From contig SKCR01037616.1 of assembly GCA_019454045.1 (NCBI GenBank), positions 62,001-126,000 of the forward strand: DNA of 64,000 bases. Direction: 5' to 3'. Made by a program: the position numbers and the translations under genes. The notes beneath the pieces were generated by a model. The model was not told where the DNA came from and searched no databases. It saw nothing but the letters and a program-made list of their open reading frames with translations. This DNA comes from Zanthoxylum bungeanum. Its lineage: Eukaryota; Streptophyta; Magnoliopsida; Sapindales; Rutaceae. Positions 1-10,655 of this stretch are shown piece after piece (position 1 is the first letter of the stretch; every line of letters starts with the position of its first letter).

Positions 1-189
1 CCTTTGTGGATTGATATTATCTCATATCTTATAATCCAGAACTAATCATAAGGACTTTTATCATTTATATACATAAGTAATCTAATTACAAAATGATAAA
101 ATGCAATTTCCATTGTCACATAGTTAATTTGTACAAAAACCACAATGTCTTTTACAAATAGTGACGCTATGAGTCATAATTGTCCAACA
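1..189 (-). repeat. Inverted copy of a copia LTR start
   Basis: Read on the minus strand, this stretch begins TGTTGGACAATTATGAC at 189 and closely matches the first ~190 bp of the LTR that begins at 296. The two therefore face each other as a near-palindrome around 190-295. It is probably the 5' tip of a second element or solo LTR of the same family, inserted in opposite orientation into the end of the neighbouring copia polyprotein. The rest lies left of the window. Confidence 0.75.
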
Positions 190-295
190 CATTGCAGATC
201 CGCTGACGAAAGCTATTCCTCAGGAAACGTTTGAGCGACATGTACATAGTTTAGGTGTTAGATACTTGAGTGTGGCTATAGGCCAAGTGGGAGAT
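190..295 (+). pseudogene. 3' end of a Ty1/copia polyprotein (RNase H tail) plus polypurine tract
   Basis: The + strand encodes a remnant of the conserved copia C-terminus (ADPLTKAIPQETFERHVHSL, then a decayed tail). The same segment lies at about 54470-54560 in the complete copia element of this window. It ends in the purine tract AAGTGGGAGAT at 285-295, directly before an LTR start, as expected of a plus-strand priming site. Only this end remains. The inverted LTR tip at 1-189 interrupts it upstream. Confidence 0.75.
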
Positions 296-2248
296 TGTTG
301 GAAAATTATGACCCATAGCGCACTATTTGTAAAGGACATTGTGGTTTTTGTACAAATTAACTATGTGACAAAGGAAATTGCTATTTTATCATTTTATAAT
401 TAGATTACTTGAATATATAAATGATAAAAGACCTTATGATTAGTTCCAGATTATAAGATATGAGACAGTATCAATCCATTAAGGTTTAATCATTAAATAT
501 CCATAGTCGTAGTATTATCGAGACTGGACATCGATAATGTGGAATAGACTAGTATTGCACTTGTGCGCGTTGTGGGAGCATAACGACATAGTTCTCATAT
601 ATTTAAGTTTTGGATACTTATGCAATTGTGATAGGAGGTTGTGTTTACCGATGGTACGAGAACAGCTTCGCTCTGGATAGACCCATCGAAATCCCATTGG
701 TAGTATGACTATGTGTCTATGGGAATCCGAATCAGGGTAGGTGTATTTGGTCTTAACCTGAGACTTGCATCGCTAGTATCTGCGATAATCAATACGATTT
801 GGTTTTGGACGTCCGGGACTTTAACAGGTTCTGTGTACGCCTCTTCTGGGTTTATTGAGAATCGTAGTGTATTGGGTGTGATGTCAAGATGGAAGTATCA
901 CTTCAGTCATATGGAGATGATGATCACGCAGGGATACATAACTAGTACTCTAATATGTTGCAACTATCGGGATAATATGACAAGGTCATGATTATCCGAT
1001 TAACGAGACTAGTTGTTAGTGATCCGATTATGCTTCGTACGGGGCAGACACTATTCCAGCCCCAGGCCTTGCATATGACATCTGATACTGGATCGCAATA
1101 CGCAATACTACGTATACTATGCCTGACAAAGATTATATATTCCTTAAAGAATATTTCTGGAGAATTGGGTAGGCACGGTGCTTTGCTAGAAGCCAACTAT
1201 GTCTTGTAAATCGGTAAGAACGTGGTACGAGGTATGTACATATTCGGATAGTCCGACGACCGGATTTACTGCCAACATATCCAGGTATCTCATGGGTCGC
1301 TTCCCGAAGATTCACCGATGACGTTTGACTCGAACATAATTAATCTGGGATTAATTAGAAGAGAGAGAAAATTAATCTGGGATTAATTACGGCGAGAATT
1401 TATCTGGGATAAAATTCGAATAGAAGAGAGAGAACGATTAATTTGAAATTAATCGATTAAATAATATATATTCGATATATTATATGAAATTAGATTTCAT
1501 AACGGAATTAAAATTGGATTTTAATTCGGACGAACACATTAATTTAGAATTAATTCGTGAGCGACTTTAATAGTAAGTTTGCTAGGCATAATTAGTTAAT
1601 AAAATTTGATTTAATTAAGTCGCAACGGAAAATTCGTTAATTCGGAATCAACGAACCCGAGCTCGGAATATGTTTGCGGGCCCACTCGGATTTTGAATCA
1701 AAGTGGGGCCCACACCAAATCACATCACTAGTCAACTTTATTAACTTTTGGTTGATGGAAGTTGGTGTTTAAGTTGGTAATTTGTCTTACACACAAACTT
1801 GATTTGTGAAAGACATATACCAAATATTTGATTTTGGTATTAAGTAATTGACTTTTGGAAAATCAATAATAGAACAACAAAACACATTCTCTCTCTCTCT
1901 TTTGCAAAACCGAAAAACTCTCCCTCTCTTTTACTCTCACTTTGCAGAGAACCACAAAGAACCAATGGAAGATTTTTGTTGCAATTTTCTTCCTTAGCTA
2001 GCACTTAAAGAGTCAACCAATGTGTTAGGGAAATAATCCCTTGAGTTTGGAATTCATTCAAGAATCAAAGCTTGGAGCTCAACCATACAAATCAAAGAAA
2101 GCTTGGAGCACTTCTCAAAGGAGCAAATTTTTGTTGTCTACGCATCCATATAACCGATCGTTGTAAGTATTTTTCTGCAATCTTACTTCGAGTATTCACA
2201 TGTTTTATGTTTAATTTGATCCTAGGAATGTTCTTAGAGAACCTAACA
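296..2248 (+). mobile_element. Copia 3' LTR, about 1.95 kb
   Basis: The sequence begins TGTTGG after a polypurine tract and ends CCTAACA. It aligns along its length with the LTRs at 47412-49391 and 54577-56559. Beyond 2248 the sequence switches to the interior of an Athila LTR (compare 12463 onward). I infer that this copia element was inserted into the 5' LTR of Athila element A, with its 5' half left of the window. The ORFs predicted within the LTR are not conserved coding sequence. Confidence 0.85.
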
Positions 2249-3702
2249 AACATCATGCCAAATTTGATGTAAAAATCATGCTTTCTTCTAAGATTTCTCT
2301 GTAAAACTTAGAAGAGAGTGTCTTGTGTGTTTAATTTCAATTTTCTTGTATTTTCTTTTTATTTTTAGTAATAAAATTCTTTCTGTTTTCATTCAAGCAT
2401 GAATAGGTAACTTTTTTCTGCTGGAGTAAATGGTGAAGCTTTTAATATGATAAGGTAGGTCAATCTCACTTTAATTATAATATAGAAATTATAATTTAAT
2501 AATATTGATTAATTTTTATACCGCCTCTATGGCTGGTTTTATTTATTTGACATAATTAGTTACCGCCTATATGGTCGGTCTTTAGGTGACAGCTGATCAC
2601 AGTCTATATGGCTAGTTATAGATAAATAATAACACCGCCTTTATGGATGGTTGGACTTAATTAATTGGATAATACGGGCAATTTTTATAGTATAATAAAG
2701 TGAGATTCCTACATATGAATACTAAAAGTGGATCCTCTAACTCCAGCATTTTATTTTTATTGTTTTAACTTTTAAGTTTTCAACTTATTTTATTTTATTA
2801 TGTTTTGTTTATTTATGTCTTTAGTAATCCTAGGTATGGGCTGTAATTAAATACCGTATCTAGGGTTGTGATGAACTCCAATATCAGTGGTTTTATAAGT
2901 TGATTATTTTGTGTCTTGAGTAATGTATGGAAAATGATACACTCACTAACAATCTCACAAACAAATTTACAAACTCTCTCACTGTAGCTACAGTGATTTA
3001 CTGTAGATCACTGTAGCTACAGTGAGGGGTTTGTAAATTTGTTTGTGAGATTGTTAGTGAGTGTATCACCACTCGTAATGTATTGGTTTATTTATTAAGT
3101 CTTAATCTTAATGCTTCTTGTTGATTGGCCCCAATAAGATTGATGTGGTAAACTTAAAATGAACTTGGAAAAGGGATTTTAGGTTTCATCCTTAGACTCA
3201 ATAGCCCACGATCTCACCTTAGTGATTTCCTTACAGGATATGAATATACCTGTCGGGCGTGGGTAGCCATAATTGGAACTTGACCTTAATGAATTCAGAG
3301 TTTCTTAGTTAACATAGGAATATAGGTAATTGGGTTACTTTGGGTGTTTTCATCTGACCATCGGAAAATGCTTTTGCATATTTTCGTGTTCCAGGTTAAT
3401 AAACTGATATATTACACAAGCATAAGATAATCTCTTCATCTTTAGAGTAATATTGGAAGGATTCACAACTCTAGATAGTTTTATAATATTGATTTCTTTT
3501 AATTTACTTTTGCATTGTTTTATTTACTAGTTTTTAGATAAAATCACCAACCAAACAACAATCAATCTTTTAGATACTTGTAGAAATTTAACTTCAATAA
3601 ATTAATAGCTTTGGTATTAAGTCCTCGTGGAATCGATACATTTTATACTACTTGTACGATACGTGCGCTTGCGTAACGTGAGTGATTTCACAACATCGAT
3701 CA
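2249..3702 (+). mobile_element. Athila element A, 5' LTR (downstream part)
   Basis: This part matches 12463-13687, the intact 3' LTR of the same element, and ends ATCGATCA directly before the primer binding site. The upstream ~600 bp of the LTR are separated from it by the copia insertion and lie outside the window. It holds repeated copies of an ACCGCC(T)ATATGG-type motif (about 2520-2650). It also differs from the 3' LTR by a MITE insertion and by an extra ~85-bp repeat segment. Confidence 0.85.
2929..3074. mobile_element. 146-bp hairpin MITE, probably Mutator-like
   Basis: GATACACTCACTAACAATC at the left is mirrored by its reverse complement at the right, giving arms of about 45 bp. The inner part adds a further palindrome (CACTGTAGCTACAGTG, twice). 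A 9-bp direct repeat GTAATGTAT flanks it (2920-2928 and 3075-3083). It is absent from the matching place in the 3' LTR near 13065. The 9-bp duplication and long arms suggest a Mutator-type MITE. The outermost ~7 bases do not pair well, so the exact ends are uncertain. Confidence 0.8.
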
Positions 3703-3708
3703 AGTTTT

Positions 3709-3726
3709 TGGTACCATTGTCGGGGA
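3709..3726 (+). other. Primer binding site of Athila A
   Basis: TGGTACCATTGTCGGGGA lies 6 bp after the LTR end. It resembles the common plant gypsy site TGGCGCCGTTGCCGGGGA, which pairs with the 3' end of tRNA-Asp. Several mismatches suggest mutational decay. Confidence 0.75.
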
Positions 3727-3833
3727 CTTATTTATCTTTTACTATTAATTTTGAGGTTAGATATTCTATTTGTGTCTAATTTATTTTTACTTATTATTTT
3801 TGTTTTCTTGTGTTTCAGGTTCTCAAACACTAT

Positions 3834-5560
3834 ATGAAAAGGAGCAGAAGCTTTGAAATCCATCCGCTTGACCCAAAGATTGAAATAACTATCAGACAGT
3901 TGAGAATGGAAATGCAAGAAGATCAAGAAGCACTGATAAACATGAACAATCAAGAACCTGAACCTTTGGAGGTAGCACCACCAATTCCTATTCGAGATAG
4001 TACAATTCTGGTGGTTGACGGCCTCATATCATGTATTGTACTTCGACCCTTACCAGCAAATTCCTGTGACATCAAGGCATGTATTCAGATGATACAACAG
4101 TCAGTTCAGTTTGGGGGGAGTGCAATCGAAGATCCTACTGCCCACATCAGCAACTTCCTGGAAGTTTGTGGCACATTTAATTACAACAGAGCGGCAGAAG
4201 AAGCAATGTGTCCACGTGTGTTCCCATATTCTTTGAAAGATGGAGTTAAGGCTTGACTTCAGTCACTACCAGCAGGTTCCATCACAACTTGGAACACTTT
4301 TGCCACCAAATTCCTTACAAAATATTTTCCCTCGGCCAGAACAGCAAATTTGAGAAACAATATCACATCCTTTGTGCAATATGACTCAGAATCCCTCTAT
4401 GAAGCATGGGAAAGTTAAAAGGAACTGCTCCGAAAATGTCCTCACGATGAGATTGCAAAGTGGCTTCAAGTCCAAACCTTATATAATGGGCTTACTGAAT
4501 TGATGAGAACCACAATAGATGTTGCTGCTGGAGGAGCTTTAATGGCAAAAGGAGAAGATCAAGCTTGAGACTTAATAGAAGAAATGGCTAATAATAATTC
4601 CTTGTGGCCAACAGAGAGAAGTTTGATCCATCGAATAACAGGAATCCATGAAGTATGAGCTAACACATCTATGAATGCCAAGCTAGATCAGATTTGCAAA
4701 TGCCTGGAAACTCTTAGCATGCAAGTTAATGCTAGATCCACAAGTTCACCATATAGAGGAGTACTAGAGGCAGAATCGTACAACCAACATGATGAGACTG
4801 TGAACTATGTCAGCAACTTCAATAGACAATGAAACAATCCATATTCCAACATCTACATCCCAAGTTGGAGGAATTATCCCAATTTCCCATGGAGCAACAC
4901 TTCAGGGCAAAAAAATAATCCACCACCTGGATTCCAACAGCAGAATAAAGGCCAGGAGTATGAAAAAGAGCCAGGAATAGCAGATTTGGTTGCCCAGATA
5001 AAAAAGCAAGAAGCCAAATATGATGCCATGTTTCAAAAATAAGAAGCAACATACGATGTTATATTCAAAGCCAAGCAGCTTCTATGAAAGCACTGGAGAA
5101 TCAATTGGGATAACTGGCCAATGCCCAGAGTTACAGACCGCAATGTACCCTTCATAGCGACACAGAACCAAATCCAAAGAACATAGGGAAGGAGCAATGC
5201 CAAGCCATCACTTTGAAAAGCGGCACTGAAATCAAGAAAGATGTTGGAGTCAAGGCATCTACTGAGATTGTTCCAAAAGAAAGCAATAAAACAGATCCAC
5301 AGATAGAGGAAATAGAGGCAAAAGAAAATGATCAAGAAAAATTTACTCAACCTCCACCTTTTCCACAACGTCTCTAGAAACACAAACTAGACTAGCAATT
5401 TTCTCGATTCCTGGAGATTTTTAAAAAGCTGCATATCAACATTCCATTTGCAAAAGTGTTGGAACAAATGCCCAGCTATGTCAAATTCATGAAAGATATT
5501 ATGTCACAAAAGCGAAGATTAGGCGATTACGAGACTGTAGTATTGACAGAATAATGCAGC
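3834..5560 (+). pseudogene. Athila gag (element A), broken
   Basis: The likely start is ATG 3834 (MKRSRSFEIHPLDP...), just after a TTCTTGTGTTTCAG acceptor-like tract. The capsid region is clearly Athila gag: an FGG...EDPTAHISNFLEVCGTF block, then the LPAGSITTWNT block, then the ESLYEAWE and CPHDEIAKWLQVQTLYNGL blocks, and a Q/N-rich C-terminal half leading into protease. In-frame stops are visible at 4254 (TGA, where element B has Trp), near 4416 (TAA), 4566 (TGA), 4657 (TGA) and several later points. No long product is possible. Its copy in element B lies at 44430-46020 on the other strand and is less damaged at the 5' end. Confidence 0.85.
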
Positions 5561-6073
5561 ACCATCATTCAGAGGAAGCTCCCCCCAAAGTTGAAGTATC
5601 CTGGCAGTTTCACCATCCCTTGCACCACAGGAGAACATTACTTCGGTAAGGCTTTGTGTGATTTAGGTGCTAGTATTAACTTGATGCCTTTGTCGATTTA
5701 CAGGAAACTACATCTTGGAGGAGCAAAGCCCACCACAGTCACTCTGCAACTTGCTGATAGATCACTCACATTTCCGAGAGGTGTAGTGGAAGATGTGCTA
5801 GTCAAAGTCGATAAATTCATTTTCCCAGCAGATTTCTTTGTCCTTGACATAGAGGAAGATAAAGACGTACCCATCATCCTCGGAAGACCATTTTTAGCTA
5901 CAGATCGAACCATCATTGATATACAAAAAAGTGAACTAACCATGAGGGTGCAGGACCAAGAAGTAGCATTCAATGGTTTCAAAACCATGAAGTTTCCAAA
6001 TGATGAACGAGATGAGGAATATTTCAGACTTGATGTAATATATAGTATCATCCAGAACACATATGCAATGTAA
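5561..6073 (+). pseudogene. Retroelement aspartic protease (element A)
   Basis: This is the retropepsin-like domain that matures the Gag-Pol polyprotein. An open frame of 160 codons from 5591 contains the active-site region ALCDLGASINLMPLSIYRKL near 5650-5710. DLGAS takes the place of the usual D-T/S-G, as is normal for Athila-type proteases. The second conserved block, DVPIILGRPFLAT, follows near 5870-5910. The frame is interrupted upstream by a TAA at about 5551 and ends at TAA 6071-6073. The domain itself looks complete, but it is cut off from gag and RT. Confidence 0.85.
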
Positions 6074-6390
6074 CTTTCCACTGACAAACTTGAAGCATGC
6101 ATCACCAACATGACTGATAGAGAATTAGATGATGATATTATGGAATTTATCAACTATCTTGATGAAGTCTCTCACTTCAGATCGACACCACAAGTGGAAA
6201 GCTTGGAACTACCGAAAAATGAGCGAGTCAAGCCCTCGATAGAAGAACCACTACAGCTGGAACTAAAACCATTTCCAAGCCATCTCAGATATGCATACTT
6301 GGAGAACTCTTCTAATTTACCTCTTGCTAAGAGTGCTACATGAGCACAAGAAAGCTATTGGCTGGACTATAGCAGACATTTGAGACATCA
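6074..6390 (+). pseudogene. Protease-RT spacer of Athila pol (element A)
   Basis: A 77-codon open frame (6110-6343) carries the typical linker ahead of RT, with PLQLELKPFPSHLRYAYLE near 6249-6305, and then hits a stop. It has no catalytic motif. The homologous region is absent from element B, where the deletion begins. Confidence 0.7.
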
Positions 6391-7770
6391 GTCCATTATT
6401 TTGTATGAACAAAATCCTGATGAACGACGAGTACAAAGCCATAGTAGAGCATCAATAAACACTGAATCCAATCATAAAGGAATTAGTAAAGAAAGAAATC
6501 ATCAAATGGTTGGATGCAGGCATCATTTACCCCCATCTATGACAACTCTTGGGTAAGTCCTATACAATGTGTACCCAAGAAAGGAGGAATGACTGTAGTC
6601 ATAAATGAAAAGAACGAGCTGGTTCCGAGGACAATGACTGGATGAAGAGTGTGTATGGACTACATGAAGCTGAACAAAGCCACACGGAATGATCATTTCC
6701 CGCTACCATTCATTGCCCAAATGCTAGACAGACTGGCGGGGCATGATTTCTATTATTTTCTGGATGGATACTCGGGGTACAATCAGATTTTCATCACCCT
6801 AGAAGATCAGGAGAAAACCATTTTCACATGCATGTATGGTACTTTTACTTTCCGCATGATGCCATTTGGACTCTGTAATGCTCCTGCCATATTTCAACGA
6901 TGTATGATGGCCATCTTTTCAGACATGATAGAACAAATCATGGAAGTATTCATGGTTGAATTCTTAGTATTTGGATACTCGTTCGACCATTGCTTGAAAA
7001 ATCTGGGAAAAGTGTTACAAAGATGTGAAGATACCAATTTGGTACTCAATTGGGAGAAATGCCATTTCATGGTGCATGAAGGCATTGTCCTGGGACATCG
7101 TATCTCACAGAAGGGAATCGAGGTAGACAAAGTAATGATTGAGACTATAGAGAAACTACCTCCACCATCATCAGTCAAAAGGATTCAAAGTTTTCTTGGG
7201 CATGCAGGATTTTACAGGAGATTCATCAAAGACTTCTCCAAGATTTCTAAACCATTATGCAATCTGCTGGAGAAAAACGTGTCTTTCCACTTCACCAAGG
7301 AATGCCACCATGCTTTCGAGATCTTACAATATAAGTTGGTCTCTGCTTCCATCATAGTAGCACCAGATTGGACGCTCCCATTTGAAGTGACGTGTGATGC
7401 CAGTGATTTTACAGTAGGTGCAGTTTTGGGACAACGGAAGGCGAAAGTTTTTCACACCATTTACCACCCCAGCAAAACTTTGAATGAAGCACAACTCAAA
7501 TACACAACAACTAAAAAGGAGTTGCTCGCAGTAATGTTTGCTTTTGATAAATTTTGCTCATATTTACTGGGTCCCAAGGTGGTGGTCTACACAGATCATT
7601 CAGCAATCAAATACCTAATCGCGAAGAAAGATGCCAAGCCTAGATTGATCCGTTGGGTGCTTCTATTTCAAGAATTTGACGTGGAGATCCGAGATAGGAA
7701 GGGACAGAAAATCAAGTTGCAGATCACTTGTCGAGGCCCGATAATGGAGGTACAACTGGCAATGAACTGA
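6391..7770 (+). pseudogene. Reverse transcriptase and RNase H of Athila A, catalytically dead
   Basis: The N-terminal RT part (6391-6648) is spread over frames with stops. From 6649 a 373-codon frame carries the RT fingers/palm blocks ([48 protein letters not shown]). The YxDD-type catalytic box, usually VFMDDFSVFG in Athila, reads [10 protein letters not shown], so both aspartates are replaced. The RNase H domain follows ([18 protein letters not shown], the [17 protein letters not shown] block and [11 protein letters not shown]), with its acidic residues still present. The frame drifts at the end (ITCRGP instead of the usual ADHLSR). RT activity is therefore not expected. Confidence 0.9.
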
Positions 7771-7785
7771 TAATTAATAAAACTT

Positions 7786-8957
7786 TTCCAGATGAATAGT
7801 TGTTTGCCATCAAGCAGCAGGAAGTCCCATGGTATGATCAGTTATTGCGGTGTTGTGTACCACATGAGGAAGTCAATAGTGTCCTGCAACATTGTCATTC
7901 ATCACCATATGGCGGACACTTCAAAGAAAACAAAACTGCAGCCAAAGTCTTGCAATCAGGTTTGTTATGGCCCACTCTGTTTAAAAATGCTCACTTATTC
8001 GTTCTTCACCGTGACAGGTGCTAGAGAACGGGAAATATTTCGAGGAGAAATGAAGGACCACTCCAAAGCATTCTTGAAGTCAAAATATTTGATGTATGTG
8101 TGATTGATTTTATGGGACCTTTTGTTCCATCATATGGAAACTTATACATTTTGGTTGCAGTGGACTACGTATCCAAATGGGTTGAAGCAACAACATTACC
8201 ATCAAAGGATTCCAAAGTGGTTTTACATTTCCTCAAGAAAATATTTTCACTCGCTTTGGAACACCTCGGGCAATCATCAGTGATGGTGGAACACACTTCT
8301 ACAACAAATACTTTGATGCACTCTTATCCAAATACAGAGTTACTCACAAAATTTCCACTGCCTACAATCCGTAATCAAGTGGTCAGGTTGAAGTTTCCAA
8401 TAGAGAAATCAAAAGAATCCTGGAGAGAACTGTTTGTTCAACAAGGAAGGACTGGTCCAGAAAGCTGGATGATGCATTATGGGCTTACAGAACAGTTTTC
8501 AAGACACCCATTGGAATGTCTCCTTATCATTTGGTGTTTGGAAAGGCGTGCCATTCGCCTGTGGAGCTCGAACATAAAGCGTATTGGGCACTGATAAAGT
8601 TAAACTTTGATCTGCAAGTAGCTCTTACAATTGAATGAATTAGAGGAATTTCATCTCCATTCTTACGAGAATGCCAAACTGTACAAGGAAAAGACCAAGA
8701 AGTGGCATGCTCCGAAAATAATGCACAGACAACTAGAACCAGGGCAGCAGGTATTGTTAGACAACTCAAGGTTGAAACTTTTCCCTGGAAAGCTGAAATC
8801 ACAATCGTCAGATCTATTTGTACCATACGGAGTAATTAAGATACATAACCCCACTTCCAATAACACATTCAAGGTCAATAGCCAACGTGTCAAGCACTAT
8901 TGGGGAGAATCATTTGAGCGACAAAAAAATAGTCTCACACTTACAGATCCAGCCTAA
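7786..8957 (+). pseudogene. Integrase of Athila A, frameshifted
   Basis: The HHCC zinc-binding part is in the frame at 7800-8024 (LQHCHSSPYGGHF, final Cys near 8021). The DDE core follows at 8100 ([20 protein letters not shown], then [14 protein letters not shown]), and later blocks are displaced by frameshifts. The C-terminal region at 8560-8957 contains the Athila-type LEPGQQVLL and SRLKLFPGKLKS blocks and ends at TAA 8955. At least four frame changes are visible. There is no chromodomain, consistent with Athila. The C-terminal part is the only integrase segment retained in element B. Confidence 0.85.
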
Positions 8958-9138
8958 CGTTCAGGCAATCATGTGTGGTTGAAGACGTTAAACTTAGTGC
9001 TAGCAGGGAGACAACTCTAACATTATGTATATATTGTGATATTGTGTGCTTTATTTTGTGTGTTTTATTTTTGTAAGTAAAGTCACAAGTCAAGATGGAA
9101 GAAACTCTCACAAAACTTCTCTCCCTCAAAACTCACTG
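8958..9138 (+). other. Post-integrase leader with candidate splice acceptor
   Basis: This noncoding stretch links pol to the cargo ORFs and is conserved with 43231-43470 of element B. It contains TGCTAGCAGGGAGACAACTC and a T-rich run ending near 9075. In element B the equivalent position reads TTAATTTGTGTAG, a plausible 3' splice site for a subgenomic mRNA. The function is inferred. Confidence 0.4.
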
Positions 9139-9627
9139 ATGAAAGTCTACAAAGCTCGCATTGAAAGAATGAGACTTCTGATGATCAAAGGTATTCCTAG
9201 TGATATTCGTTGGATAATTGAAGCACGAGTTCGCTTGGCAGGTGAGTCATCTGACTCTTTTATTTCATTTGTGACTGGTTTAGGAAAAAGCACCTATGCT
9301 AAGAAAAGAAGAGCTAAACGATTAGGTGTTTGTTATAAATTTGCATTTTGTACATGCAATACTCGTTGTCGTTCTTTAGGAATGGTGTCTGATAATCGCG
9401 AAGATAAAATAAAAATCATCAGTGATAGCTTGAGTAAGGAGTCTTTAGATGACATATCATTGACTCTTGAGATGCATCCTAGTGGATATGTCCATCATGC
9501 GATTCGCAATTTACATACACAGATTCGAAGAGAAAGACAACATTTGAGTCTCGGGAATCTGACTTTAAAAGACTCTGTTTTCTAATTTATAAGAAAATTG
9601 GATGGGAAGCTTGTCCCTGACCCATAG
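9139..9627 (+). pseudogene. Unrecognised Athila cargo ORF 1 (element A copy)
   Basis: I do not recognise this protein. The frame starts MKVYKARIERMRLLMIKG and runs about 160 codons. It contains a basic run AKKRRAKRLG, a cysteine cluster (CYKF...CTCNTRC), then NREDKIK, SLSKESLDDIS, HPSGYVHHAIRNLHTQIRRE and LSLGNL blocks. A TAA at 9583 interrupts it; the element B copy reads through there, so the natural end is probably TAG 9625-9627. In B the cysteine cluster is a clean CxxC-x4-CxxC, which suggests a zinc finger. The high Arg/Lys content fits nucleic-acid binding, but this is inference. It lies in sense orientation between integrase and the LOG-like gene, the usual place of an Athila env-like ORF. 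It shows no membrane segments or signal peptide. Confidence 0.6.
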
Positions 9628-9920
9628 AGGTCATTCAAGCCGTTTCTGGAATAAGATGTGATCCACAATCATGACTTCTTATAAATATTTTTGTTTTAAT
9701 TTCTTTGTCTTTAACTAATAATTTTGATGTGTTTTGTTGTTGTCTTTTATTTACGCGACAAGATCCAGACTTTTTGACTTTCATGATTTATTTTACTGTT
9801 AAACTAATAATTATCATTTGGCAGGTACTATTACAATTATTACTCACCCTTTTTCAAGATCTATAAATTCAGTTCGTCATTGCTCTCTTCAACACATCCA
9901 TATTAGAGAGAATAAAAAAA
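9628..9920 (+). other. Intergenic leader before LOG-like cargo
   Basis: This T-rich noncoding stretch contains an acceptor-like TATCATTTGGCAG near 9812-9824. I see no ORF. The pyrimidine-rich run and AG could allow splicing to the LOG-like start at 9921, but the element B counterpart is not clearly conserved. Confidence 0.35.
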
Positions 9921-10521
9921 ATGGAATCAACTTCAAGAAGACGAGTCATTAACATCTGTGTGTTCTGTGGAACTAGTTCTGGATCTAAACCATAATTTGT
10001 TGAGGCAACAAAAGAATTGGGTAGAGTCATGGCAGAGAGAAATATGCACTTAGTATATGGCGGTGGCAATCTTGGACTGATGGGATACATTTCAAGGGTC
10101 GTACAAGAATGAGGTAGTCAAGTTTTGGGAATCATCCCAAAACCTTTGACGGACGCGAATCTCATCGGACAATCAAATAGAGAGGAATGCATTGTGCCAG
10201 GTATGTCCGAACGACTTGTTGAAATGATTAATCGTGCTGACGCTTTTATTACTTTACCAAGTGGCTTGGGCACGATGGAGGAAATTTTCATAGTGCTATC
10301 TTTGGGCGAACTTGAACATACATCAGAAACCAATTGGACTGTTTAATGTTGATGGATTTTTTGACTTTCTTTTTGTGTTTCTTGAAGATGCCAGAAGAAA
10401 TGGGTTCCTTTCAAAACCCGTAAAAGATATCCTCTTCACTGCCAGAACAGTCAGTACTTTAATTGACCAACTCTTGACGTTTGAACCAAATATTAACCCT
10501 ATCATTTCCAAGTTGAACTAG
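9921..10521 (+). pseudogene. LOG-family phosphoribohydrolase carried by Athila A, broken
   Basis: LOG enzymes release active cytokinin bases from their riboside 5'-monophosphates. The frame from ATG 9921 gives MESTSRRRVINICVFCGTSS, then HLVYGGGNLGLMG, GIIPKPL, VPGMSERLVEM and LPSGLGTMEE. These correspond to the Rossmann nucleotide-binding loop (GGGxxGLMG), the conserved Arg, and the PGGxGTxxE signature, here with Ser for the second Gly (PSGLGTxxE). Two in-frame stops (TAA 9993, codon 25; TGA 10110, codon 64) and a frameshift near 10300-10312 break it. The remaining C-terminus (HQKPIGLFNVDGFFDFL onward) is in the frame ending at 10521. The length of about 200 codons is near that of plant LOGs. 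It is uninterrupted by introns, as expected of a retrocopied gene. Confidence 0.85.
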
Positions 10522-10655
10522 TCTGATGATGATCAGGGTAAGAAGCGTAAGATAAATCTGGATCTTAACCTTTAGTTTTCTTTTTAGATGTAGATACAAT
10601 TGACAATTCCGCACTAACCAGATACTATATTCTAAACTCTTCTTCTTCTTTTTAA

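Noticed and set aside
713..1209. Overlapping ORFs of 60-92 codons in the first 1.3 kb
   Set aside because: They lie inside a copia LTR. The homologous LTRs at 47412 and 54577 do not keep the frames, apart from one chance minus-strand frame.
5033..5383. 116-codon minus-strand ORF across gag
   Set aside because: Shadow of gag in element A; hydrophobic composition arises from antisense of Gln/Lys-rich codons.
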